A DNA stretch of 64,000 nucleotides. Origin: Heterocephalus glaber (lineage: Eukaryota > Chordata > Mammalia > Rodentia > Bathyergidae). The stretch covers positions 11,968,747 to 12,032,746 of the forward strand of contig NW_004624795.1 in assembly GCF_000247695.1 (NCBI RefSeq), given 5' to 3'. Every line of letters begins with the position of its first letter. Within the stretch, counting starts at the first letter, position 1. Under the pieces are notes generated by a model, which saw nothing but the letters and a program-made list of their open reading frames with translations, did no database searches and was not told the DNA's origin. Below, piece after piece: positions 46,248 to 56,700 of the stretch. The position numbers and the translations under genes were made by a program.

Positions 46248-46347
46248 NNNNNNNNNNNNNNNNNNNNNNNNNNNNNNNNNNNNNNNNNNNNNNNNNNNNN
46301 NNNNNNNNNNNNNNNNNNNNNNNNNNNNNNNNNNNNNNNNNNNNNNN
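46248..46347. other. Assembly gap, 100 N
   Basis: Exactly 100 N between a pyrimidine-rich tract and the poly-T of an ID element. Confidence 0.98.
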
Positions 46348-46432
46348 TTTTTTTTTGGTACCGGGGATTGAACTTGGGTCCTTGTGCTTGCGCAGCAGGC
46401 AGCGAAACCACTGAGCTAAATTCCCGGCTCCT
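46348..46432 (-). repeat. Young ID-type SINE at gap edge
   Basis: GGTACCGGGGATTGAACTTG to AATTCCCGGC. Confidence 0.88.
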
Positions 46433-46679
46433 CAATATAGTTTTTATTGTATCTCATTTCCTAGCTCTATAAGGAGAGTTACACACCACACACACACACC
46501 CCCCCCACACACACACACAGAGCAGCCACCCACTTTATCATCATGCCCATACCAAACCTCCAATACCTTCTTTAAAATGACTGAAGATAGTGTAACAATA
46601 CAAAATAATGTTGATCACAAATTATTGTGAAAGAAGAAAAATAAATTTTATGACTGAGTTTAAAAAGATGAAGAGAACT

Positions 46680-46795
46680 GGGCATGGTGGCACATGCCTG
46701 CAATCCTAGCACTCAGGAGGCTGAGGCAGGAGGATACCCAAGAGTTTGAGGTCATAGCAAGACCCTGTCTCAAACAAAACAAAACAAAACAAGAT
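46680..46795 (+). repeat. B1-type SINE, internally deleted
   Basis: GGGCATGGTGGCACATGCCT head; (AAAAC)n tail. Confidence 0.8.
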
Positions 46796-46904
46796 AAAGG
46801 GAAAGACTATGAAAAGGTATCCCAAGTGTGTCAATAATGGCTATGTACAGTCTGAAATTTTTTCACATTTCCAAAATGTTCATAATATATATAATATAAT
46901 ATCA

Positions 46905-46957
46905 GGACCTTCACTTGTGAGGTAGGCGTGGTGACACTGAGCTAAATTCCCGGCCCT
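46905..46957 (-). repeat. ID-type SINE lacking its 3' end
   Basis: Begins at AGGACCTTCACTTGTGAGGT with no GGTACC or poly-T; AT-rich flanks share ATATATATAAT. Confidence 0.65.
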
Positions 46958-46977
46958 ACAATATATATAATTTTAAA

Positions 46978-47050
46978 AGAAAAATAATTTTTTATTTTTT
47001 ATTTTTATTGTTTTGGTACCGGAGATCGAATTCAGAAAAATAATTTTTAA
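46978..47050 (-). repeat. 5'-truncated ID with target-site duplication
   Basis: Only GGTACCGGAGATCGAATTC plus poly-T remains, between two copies of AGAAAAATAATTTTT. Confidence 0.8.
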
Positions 47051-47229
47051 AAAACCCACATCTCTGAATATGGAATCCCACAGTTTCCAAAGACCAGCTT
47101 GATTCAGGCTTTATCGCATGGGGGCAGATACAGCAGTTTTTAAACCGTCAGGCCTTTTGTTGGAGAAGGAAGGGCAGAAGGCGGTTATGTCTCTGTAGTC
47201 TCTCAGACTAGTCGCATAATTGAAGTGCA

Positions 47230-47378
47230 CTCCCCTGGCGTGGTGGCATATGCCTATAATCCCAGCACTTGGGAGGCTGAGGCAGGAGGACTGCTGCGAG
47301 TTCAAGGCCAGCCTGGGCTACACGGTCAGTTCAAGGCCTAACACAAAGCAAGACTCTTTCCCTAAAAACAAACAAAAA
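47230..47378 (+). repeat. B1-type SINE with internal duplication
   Basis: CTGGCGTGGTGGCATATGCC head; abuts the CpG island. Confidence 0.85.
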
Positions 47379-47635
47379 ATAAATGAATACATTAAATGCC
47401 TCCTCCCCACTGTATCTCCCCTGTGAAATGGTAGAGAACGACATAATCAGGCCGCTGAACTGCGGCAGCGCGGTCGCAAGGGTCCTGGGTTTCCCGCCCG
47501 GCAGAGGGCGCTCTGGATGCGGCCAGCCTCTGGCCCACGTAGGCCCCGCCCCTGGCCGCCGCTGTCTGTCCCTCCCTGCCCCCGTCCCGCCCAGGTCCCC
47601 GCCCAGCTCACCCAAGCCCCGCCCACGGCCCCGCC

Positions 47636-47646
47636 ATCACGTGACG
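47636..47646 (+). promoter_or_regulatory. CLEAR-type E-box in the SCPEP1 promoter
   Basis: ATCACGTGACG contains the palindrome TCACGTGA, matching the TFEB/TFE3 CLEAR consensus (GTCACGTGAC) in all but its first base. It lies about 50 bp before the ATG of a lysosomal enzyme gene. Confidence 0.6.
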
Positions 47647-47691
47647 GGTCCCCCTCTTGGCGGTCGCGGTGGCTGCCGCGCGGTAGTCATC

Positions 47692-47767
47692 ATGGGGGTG
47701 GCGCCGCGGAGCTGTCCGGTGCCGCGGTGGCTGCTGCTGTTCCCGCTGTTCCTGGGCCTCAGTGCGG
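47692..47767 (+). CDS. SCPEP1: SCPEP1 exon 1, signal peptide
   Basis: MGVAPRSCPVPRWLLLFPLF then LGLSA plus one base; donor GTAGGT. This ATG is chosen because it gives the signal peptide and a good context (ATCATGG), although the frame stays open upstream. Confidence 0.9.
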
Positions 47768-50700
47768 GTAGGTTCGGCAAAAGGCGCACCAGCGGCCGGT
47801 GCCTCCTTCTGTCTGGGGGAGGGGGGATTTTGTTAGTGGCTTTGCGTTTTTAAAAACAAATTTCTTTCCCCTGGTTCTTACCTTGCTTAATTCATGTTGC
47901 TTTTGAACCTCACATCTTTTTTTTTTTTTTTTAATTTAAGTGCCAACCTGGACTGCATAGCGAGACCCTGTCTCAAAAACAAAAAAAGTATGACTGGAGA
48001 AACTGCTGATTGGTGATTTTTCAGTCTTCATTCAGCAGTCTGGCTCCTGGTCTGAATCAAGAACTGAGAGAAAGTAGCCACAGAGTTGCCTTGTGACCTT
48101 AGCGAAGTTGCTCAACAGTTCTTCTCATTAGTAAAATGGGCTCATCTGGCCCTATAGCTTGTGTCTGGCATGTGTAAAGTAAGCTACCCCCCACATTTTA
48201 ACAGTGGGCACTGCAAGGGAAGGGAGAGGTGCCAGGATTAAGAGGGACTGGTGTGAGCCTCATTTGACACTTACTTTTTTGTTGTTGTTTTTGTTTTCTG
48301 AGACAGGGTCTCAATTCACTGTGAATTTGCTTGCATCAATCCTCCTGCCTCAGCCTCCCAAGTAATGTGATTACCAGCACTCACTACCATGCCCAGCCCT
48401 TGTTTTTCAGGGACTCCAGCCTTATCTGTCATTTTCAAGGAGACTATAATCTCACATTACTTTATAGACTCTTGTAGCCGTATCTGTAATTTTCCAGCCA
48501 TTCTGTTTCACTTCCTGGTTTTCTTTTCCTTTTATTCTTTTTTCTTTCTTTTTTCTTCCTGGTTAAAGAGGCTTGAAATTTGAGAAAGGAAGAAGTAGAA
48601 GGCAGAAAACTCGGTCACTGGGTACTCTCTTCTCATCATCTTTTCTTTTCTTTTGAGGGGTCTCATTATGCTGCCCAGGTTGGCCTTGAACTCCTGGGCT
48701 CAAGCATTCCTCCTGGCTCAGCCTTCTCAGCAGCTAGGCTACAGGCATTTCCTACCACACCTAGCCTGTCATCTTTTAACATCAGCGTTTTTTGTTTTTT
48801 GTTTTTTTTCTTTTCAGTATCAGGAATCAACTCAGGACCTTGCACTTGCCAGGCAAGCACGGCACCACTAAGCTAAATCCCTGGCCCTGTTTTCTTTCTT
48901 TCTTTTTTTAATAATCAACCGATGGTTTTGAGAAAAATGATACTGTAGTTTGAATGTTGTTACTTCAGCAAAAGGTGACATAGAAAATGTACTTAGCCTG
49001 AGCTGCGTGTGGTGTGGTACATACCTGTGAATGTTGTTACTAAAGCAAAAGGTGACATAGAAAATGTACTTAGCCTGAGCTGTGTGTGGTGGTACATACC
49101 TGTGATCTCAGCATTTCAGAGACTGAGGCAGGAGAACTTTGAGTTCAAATCCAGCGTGGGCTGCTTATTGAGACCCTGCCTCAGACAAACAAAAAGTATT
49201 TATTTAACCTGTCCTTTTCCAGTAAATATTTTACAGATGTTAGAAAAGTTAACTAAGGAAAATTAGAGTTGGAGGATCACAATTTTTTAAAAAATCATTG
49301 AGTTGGAAAAGTAGTTCAGTGGTAGAGCACTTGCTCTGCCTATGTAATGCCTTGCGTTTGATCCATAGCACTGCAAACGCAAAAACAAAAGAAAACAGAA
49401 CAACAAAAACATCACAGAAAGGTGTAGAGGAAAAAGTGGCACTATTGCTATGGCATTATTCCATTCGGCTTCTTTTTCATGACCAAGGTTCTATTTTTCT
49501 TTATCCCCACAGTATATGGGGGCAGGTAAATTGCCCAGAATATCAAATATTCTTAGGTTGCATGGCCATCTACAAGGTTTGGAATCTGCTTGGATGTTAG
49601 ACCTTTCCCCAAGGAAAATGACTGTGGGCTTCCTTTTCAGGAGCTGTCATTGACTGGCCGGCACAAGAGGGCAAGGAAACATGGGACTATGTGACTGTCC
49701 GCAAAAACGCCCACATGTTCTGGTGGCTCTATTATGCCACCAACCCCTGTAAGAACTTCTCACAGCTGCCCCTGGTCATGTGGCTTCAGGTAAATGGTTC
49801 CTTCCTGACCTTAGGTTGAGGCCCCTGTTTCCCACTCTTATCTCTGCTTGCTCACAGCTCCATGGTGGAGGGCTGATTGGTCCAGCAGCCAGGCCTGGGG
49901 CTTTGGTGTCCTTCTAAGGCAGGGTGAGGCAAGGGAGCCACCTGTGTGCTGAATCACAGGGGGAAAGGGGCCCAGCCTTTTGCCGGGATCTTTTTATGCT
50001 GAGTCCAGACAGTTGCAGGAAACTATGAAAGCTGCTGGTAACGTGTTTGACTTTATACCAACTCTATACTGATAGAAACTGTTTAGAAAAGTTCCAAAGC
50101 AAAGACGGAAGCACCTCAGTCCCTCTCCTCCCACAATCCTTTCTTGGACCTTAAGGTCTTGCCCTGCAACAAGATGGTTCTTAACATCTTGCCCCCCATC
50201 TTTTGAAAGAATTGCTACCAGCCTTTTAGCCGTTTGCATCTTAGTGTGAACATGAGGCTCCAGCCTTTCCCTAAGTGAGTTTGCATCTTTGTTTTTTGAG
50301 ACAGGGTCTTGCTATGTAGTTCAGGCTAGCCTTGAACTCACTATGGAGTCCAAGCTGTCCTTGAAGTCATGGCAATCCTCTTGCCTCAGCCTCTTGAGTG
50401 CTGGGATCACAGGCATGTGCCACCACACCTGGCTGAGTTTGCATTTTCCCAATGATTTCTGAAGGGAGGCCAGGAGCTTCCTGAACTGTGTTTAGGGATA
50501 GGCAGAGGTCCTTCCTGCATTCCTGAAATATCTGTCCAGGGCTACAGGCATTTGCCACCCACCCCAGAGATGGGTAGAGGAATAGGGTCTTGCTTTATCC
50601 TCAGGCAGCACCCCACGCCTACCCCGGGGGTCCAGGTGGCTCACCAATAAACAGGATACCCTGGTACTCATCTCCGTGGACCCAGCTGGGACATCCTCCA

Positions 50701-53700
50701 GACTCACCCCTGGGTCCCGGCTTTGACTTCCCAGCCCCGCTGCAGACTTCTTGCTGGGATAGAGTGCAGATGGACAGTTTGCAAGGAGGGACCTTTCTCT
50801 CTTAGGATCTTCACATCGCCCTCTTCTGGGGCAGTGTGTGGGGCTGCCTCTGAGGCCTCAGGGAGGAAAATTCGAGGAAAGCCCTAGTGTCAGCCCAGGT
50901 CAGCACTAGAGAGCTGGGCCTGGACAAGCTGAGGCCTGCTGGGTGGGAAACCTGGGTTTTTATTGCCTCCCTGCCCGTTTTAACCATGGTAAGACACTGC
51001 CCTTCTCTGGGCCTTCATTTTCTAAATCAGGGGGATTTGGGTGGTTTTCAAACTTTTTGTTACTCAGCAGGACTTTTGTTCACATCCAGTGAAATCTCAC
51101 ATTTGGCAGCTACAGCAGAGCAAAGCAGAAGTGCTGAGGCTGGGGTGGGACAGGGTGAGGTGTCCTATGTATGTGGCCTCCTCTTTGTCCCTGGATGCCC
51201 CCTGGGTACTTTCCTGGCTTTGCAGAAAACAATTTGGAAAAACAACTGAATTTCAGAAATTGCGATCTGTTCCTGGATTAACTGCAGAGTTGTTTAAACT
51301 GAATTAATTCTCTGTGCTTTAAAACCAAGACGTTTCCTTCCTCTAACCAAAAATTAGGAGATGTAGTATCTTGGGGCCCAAGCTGTGTCCTCAAAGCTGA
51401 GTGGTACAGTATCCCCCTCTCAATGAGGACAGGGGATCTGGGGGATGTAGAACTGCTAGTCCCATCTGATTTTCTGTGCTCTTTTCAAAATAGCCTCTGC
51501 CTGGCCCTGGAAGCCATCTAGTTTGTGACCTTCTCTGACGTTAACCTCTGAACTTAGAGGCTCTGTGAAACTCAGCAGCTGAAGACACAGTTGTTCTTCT
51601 GTCTTTCCCCAGAGGCCCAAGGGAAAAGGGGGAAAAATGATTATGAAAGAAACAATTAATTTAGATGAAAGGAGATCCATTTTAGCAGCCTGTCAAGGAG
51701 CTATCACCTCTTCTGGGTGGGGAATCTTTGCGAATTGAGGTCATGTCGTGAATGGAGTAGCAAGCCATTTTAGGAAGACTTCAAGCCATCGAAGTGTTTC
51801 ATTTGGTCCACTGACACATTTACCATCTTTCCAAGTCCCCAGGTAGCCCTGGGCTCCAGTAGTAACCCCTCCCAAAGTTCTGCATTAAAGATTTTGCAAT
51901 CTTTTTTTGTGTTCAGATAGAATCGAAGCTTGCTGCCAGTCTCTCCTTGCCGCCATGGGGAGAGGGGAAGGGGGAGTCAACTGCCGCCACTCTTGCTTCC
52001 CAGAAGCAGCCTGGGGAGTGGGATTTCTCCCACAAAGACCCGGCCTGGCCCGGCCCATAGGATGTTCAGTTTCCCAAGCCTTTCACTTTGATCCTGCCTA
52101 TCTTGTTAAGCTCACTAAGAAAAAAGGGCCCGGCTTTCATTGAGGGTACATACTTGCTTTTAATTTATTGCATAATGCGTATTGCATTTTGCTGCTGGAG
52201 CATTTTCTAATGTTGCCATGTAATCTTTCATAGTTTGTGATTCCAAATGGCATCATTACGCCTCCTGCGGATGTGATTTACTAACCCATTTCGCTACTTC
52301 AGGACAGTGGAGCTGTGTCCTTACTGTCATTGGTGTTGCTCTAAATGGCTCTCCGATGAAGGTCTCCAACTGGTTTGTGAACTTTTTCCTGCCCTGTTAG
52401 GAAATCTTAGGCTCCCCTTCATCACAAAGTGCGCAGAGCCTCTGATCTTATCACCCAGCTCAAAATGTGCGTGTGGGCGGCCTCTCCCTGCTGGGGTCTC
52501 CTGCTGTGTCCAGCCAGCCCCCGGCAGCAGCCTCCCTCTGTCCTTTTCTTTGCTTTAAATTTCCCTCGGCAAATTGGCCTGTCTTCTGTTGGGCTGCTGC
52601 AATCCCTTTCAGCTTTTCTTCTCTCCCTTTCCCTCCCATCCTGCTGTGCAGGGAGAGACTGGTTCTTTTATTCTAGGCCCAAGGCCTCTCCATCCACCCA
52701 GGCTGATAATGCTTTTCCCATTGCCCCCTTTCCGAAGTTTAGCCAGCCCTTTCAATTTTGCCAGAAAAACTCTTCTCCCTTGACTGTCTCCTGAAGAGCT
52801 TCTTCACAAGACCACCAGAAGGTCCACCCCCCGCCTCTCCTCCCAGCCCAGCCAATCAGAGCCATAGAAATCCTCCCATGGTGCTTTGGGGTCTCCAACA
52901 CCATGCTTAAGTCCAGACTCCTGCCTGTCTCCCACTCTGGATGTCAACAGTAGCAGGTGCCTGGGACTTGCACATTTACTGTTTTATATAAGGAGAACTG
53001 GCTTGACCGAACTGTGCTCTCGGTCCCTTTGTCAGTCCACAGGGGCTCAGAAGAGAGAGAGAGTCTCCCAGTTTTGCGGAGGAGAAAAGGTTCAGCAGCC
53101 CAGAGTCGAGTCTTGGAGAACCCCCTCATTGCTGGGTTGTCGAGCCTCAGCCACCGCATCCCCCCTCTGGGCCTTGCTGCCCTTTCATGGAAAGGGGTTA
53201 GATGAGGTGCTTCTGAAGGGCTCTTCCAGCAGGGTGACCCAGCTGTCACTAAATCATAAATTGTTTCTAGTGAATGTGGTCATCCTTTGTGGCAAATAAG
53301 AATTGACTAAATTTTCTGTGGGTTTTTGTCTCGTTTCTTTCTCTCTCACAGGGTGGTCCAGGCGGTTCCAGCACTGGCTTTGGAAATTTTGAGGAAATTG
53401 GACCCCTTGACCGTGATCTGAAACCACGAAGAACCACCTGGGTACCGTGAGGCAGCCCCCACCTGCACCTGCCCAGTAGCCTCTCAGGCTGGGCCCCACC
53501 TGGTCCCGGGTGGGGGCTGGGGCACAGATCTAGCACCCCACCGCAACACCTTTCCGGAGGCTTTGGGCACCTGTCTTCTCTAGCTGGGCTTCTCCCGTGT
53601 CTCAAGACAGCATACCCAACAGGCATTTCCTGTCTTCTCCACGCTGCCCGGAAACCTGCTCTGGCTGACACCTGGGACCCTTTCCTTCCCAGCAACCTCA

Positions 53701-56700
53701 TTCTTCTCGTTCTACTTCCTTCCCAAGCTCACCCTCAGTGCCCTACTCAGCCCCGACTTCCAGATGTGCAAAACCACACATCAGCGGGTCGGGCTGTTGC
53801 ACAACTGTAGCCTCTGCCGGGACACCGCCACCTTTGCTGTGTGCCCCTGCTCCGCCCTCCCCAGCAGCAGCTGTCACTGGGAGTGTTCTCTGCTGTCCTC
53901 CAGCTGCTCCCTCCCATCAGAAGCTCACCACCCGGTCTTCCTTTGTGTACTTCCTCCTCTCTTGTCCTGGGCTGCTCCTATGCTTGCTATTTGGTAGCAG
54001 TAGCAAGGGCCCCACTAGCTGATCCCCAAGCCTCCTAGATTTAAGGCCAGTGAAGCTACAGCAAAGAGCCTGAATGAGGGGTGAGGAGCCCAGGGTCCAG
54101 TCTTGGTCCTGCTGTCACCTGTCCAACTTTGTGACCTTGGACGAGCCCTGGCCCCTTTCAGGGCTAAGATTTCTGACCACTGAAGAACATGGCTAGACTG
54201 TTCCATCAATGCGGGTCCTTTCAGGTACAGAATTTTTTTTTTTTTTGAAACAGGGTTTTTGCTGTGTAGTTCAGGTTGGCCTTGAAGTCACTGTGTAGCC
54301 CAGGATGGCCTCAAATTAGCACCAATCCTTCTGCCTCAGCCTCCCAAATGTTGAGATTGCAGGTGTGCGCCACCACACCAAACCAAGTGCAGAATTTTTA
54401 ACTCTCCACCTCTTTGGAAAAGGTGGTAGAATAAAGTGTATCCCTGCAGTGGACAGGGAACCCAGGCCCATGTGGAAATTGACTCATCTGGAAGCTGTGT
54501 GATGTCCATACCTCAAGGAGACCCTCACAGCTCCGGGTGACTGCTCGGCTTGACTCTGCCCCGTGTAGCCTGCACTAGCATATTCTGGGACCTGTAGTGC
54601 ACTTGTGTTCCTGAAAGGGCCCGGTGCAGAGTCTCTGATCCCCAGGTTCCTGTTCATCTTTGCTTTTTGCCTTGTCCTGTCTTGGCTTAGGTCTGTGTTC
54701 CTATCTCTTTTTAAAAAATCCCTTCTAACAACAAGTTGGCGTCCCCACACTGCTGTCACCACATATGTGGTTTTGCTGAGCTCTATGGTAGGAAGCTAAT
54801 CGCTGAGCTGCCAGTTGATTGCAACATTCTCCTCTGTGGCATGTAGCTCCAGGCTGCCAGCCTCCTCTTCGTGGATAACCCCGTGGGCACTGGCTTTAGT
54901 TATGTGAACACGACTGATGCGTATGCCAAGGACCTAGCTACGGTGGCTTCTGACATGCTGGTCCTCCTGAAGACCTTCTTCAATTGCCACAAAGAGTTCC
55001 AGGTAAACAAGAACTCGGGAACAACTAAGTAAAGGAGAGTAGGAACATCAGTAATATATTCTCCAGACTGAATGTCAGCTTCCCCAAGAGTCTGCTGCCT
55101 GGTGGATTTCAGAGAAACCCCTTTTACTCCCAAGATTGAGTTGTGGGCTTTTGCTTAAAGATAGTCTTTAAGCCAGGCATGGTGCCACATGCCTGTAATC
55201 CCAGCACTGGAGAAGCTGAGGCAGGAGTTTGAGGCCAGCCTGGGCTACCTAGTGAGGTCAAGGCCAGCCTGAATTGCATATCGAGACCTTTTAGCTTGAA
55301 ATAGTGATTGTGGAATCAGTATTCTAATCATATATGGGGAAAAACACAGAAGCAGGCTTGTTTTGTCTGGCTATTACACGCAATAGAGATTTGTAATTAC
55401 TTTGTGTAAATGAAAAGGCAATCACAGTGTTTAATTCTTTGTAAATACTTTTTCTTTTTAGACAGTTCCATTCTATATTTTCTCAGAGTCCTATGGAGGA
55501 AAAATGGCTGCTGGCATTGGTCTGGAGCTTTATAAGGTAAGAGGGAAAATGCCTTTGTTGCCATGGATTTGGACAGAACACTGATTATGGTACCTTTTGC
55601 ATTCACTTGATACGGGATGTACTTTGAATGGAGCTTTGTACATGCAGAGTGGAAGTAAGTCTTAGTAATAGCACTCGGGGCTGGTGATGTAGCTCAGTGG
55701 TGGAGCACTCGTCTAGCGTGTCTGAGGCCCAAGCTGGACTCAAACTTGTGATCTTCCTGCCTCAGCCTCCCAGAGTGCTAGGATTACTAGTATGCACCAC
55801 CACACCCAGCAGTGTGTGCTGTAAAATAAATAGAAGGAGCACAGCGGCCTGAGTTTCTTATCTTAAGGCTCCATCTTCCAAGATGTCCTGCAGATGCCTC
55901 CAGCCCTTCAGTGACCTCCTATGCAGCATCCAAGCACCTTGGGAGAATCATAGCCCTCGGGGAGGCTGGTGGTGTTGCTCCCAGAGGGGACAGACCCACC
56001 TCCCGTGCACAAGGCTGAGAGATGCTGAGCAGCCAGGAGACAGCCACCCTGGCTCCTGGCTGGCCCTGTGATCTTCTGGTGGCCAGGGAATCTTGCAAGG
56101 GTGGCGGAAGTTTGCGCTCAGCAAAGGCAGCGTGTAAAGCTGATCCTTGCTGTGGAAGAGATGGAACCGCCGGCTACCCTTGGCTACACCGCTTCTTGAT
56201 TCCTCTTTCAGGCTGTTCAGGAAGGAATCATCAAGTGCAACTTTTCTGGGGTAGCTTTGGGCGATTCCTGGATCTCTCCTGTTGGTAAGTATGCAAGTTT
56301 CAGGCATTTCTTCCCTCCCACTTCCTGGGACTTAGGATTGTGTTGTCCAGGTCAGGGAACGAGGCAGCAGAGATTTCTGGGTCCTGGGAGAAGTCAGCAT
56401 AGAACGTGCTCCTCCCAGAAGCCTCCAGGAAGCATCAGGTGAGAACTTGTTCTCAGAGCACCCACCACTGGCTGGACTTCTCTTTTTTGAGTCTCACAAC
56501 AAAGGAATTGAATTTTGCAGTTGGAAATGTTGCGAAGGCTCAGAGAGGTGCTGAAATGCAGCCTTTGACACACAGCATAGGCTGCCTAGCAAGGATTCCA
56601 AGTCAGGCATGGGCGAATCGCGTTGTCCACTTGTCCGCCCCACCACCCTGATGCTGGTATGAGTCCTGGGAGTGACATTTCCACCTGCTCCTCATGTTGC

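Larger units (their letters stand above)
37930..47430. other. Intergenic spacer COIL-SCPEP1
   Basis: Separates two divergent genes. SINE clusters, L1 3'-end relics and purine-rich tandem DNA are present. 38880-40330 and 40690-41510 show no feature I can name. Confidence 0.7.
47440..47780. promoter_or_regulatory. SCPEP1 CpG island promoter
   Basis: Abrupt change to CpG- and C-rich DNA with repeated CCCCGCCC GC boxes, no TATA box, running into exon 1. Confidence 0.7.
49790..53351 (+). other. SCPEP1 intron 2
   Basis: One B1 (50295-50436) and a MIR-like segment (50925-51045); from 51050 to 53340 I see no repeat or exon. Confidence 0.75.

Noticed and set aside
46075..46435. Reading frames crossing the 46248-46347 gap
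   Set aside because: Made of a pyrimidine tract, N and an ID element.
52300..53300. Several open frames of 70-140 codons in SCPEP1 intron 2
   Set aside because: No domain, no splice-supported continuation, and both strands are equally open.
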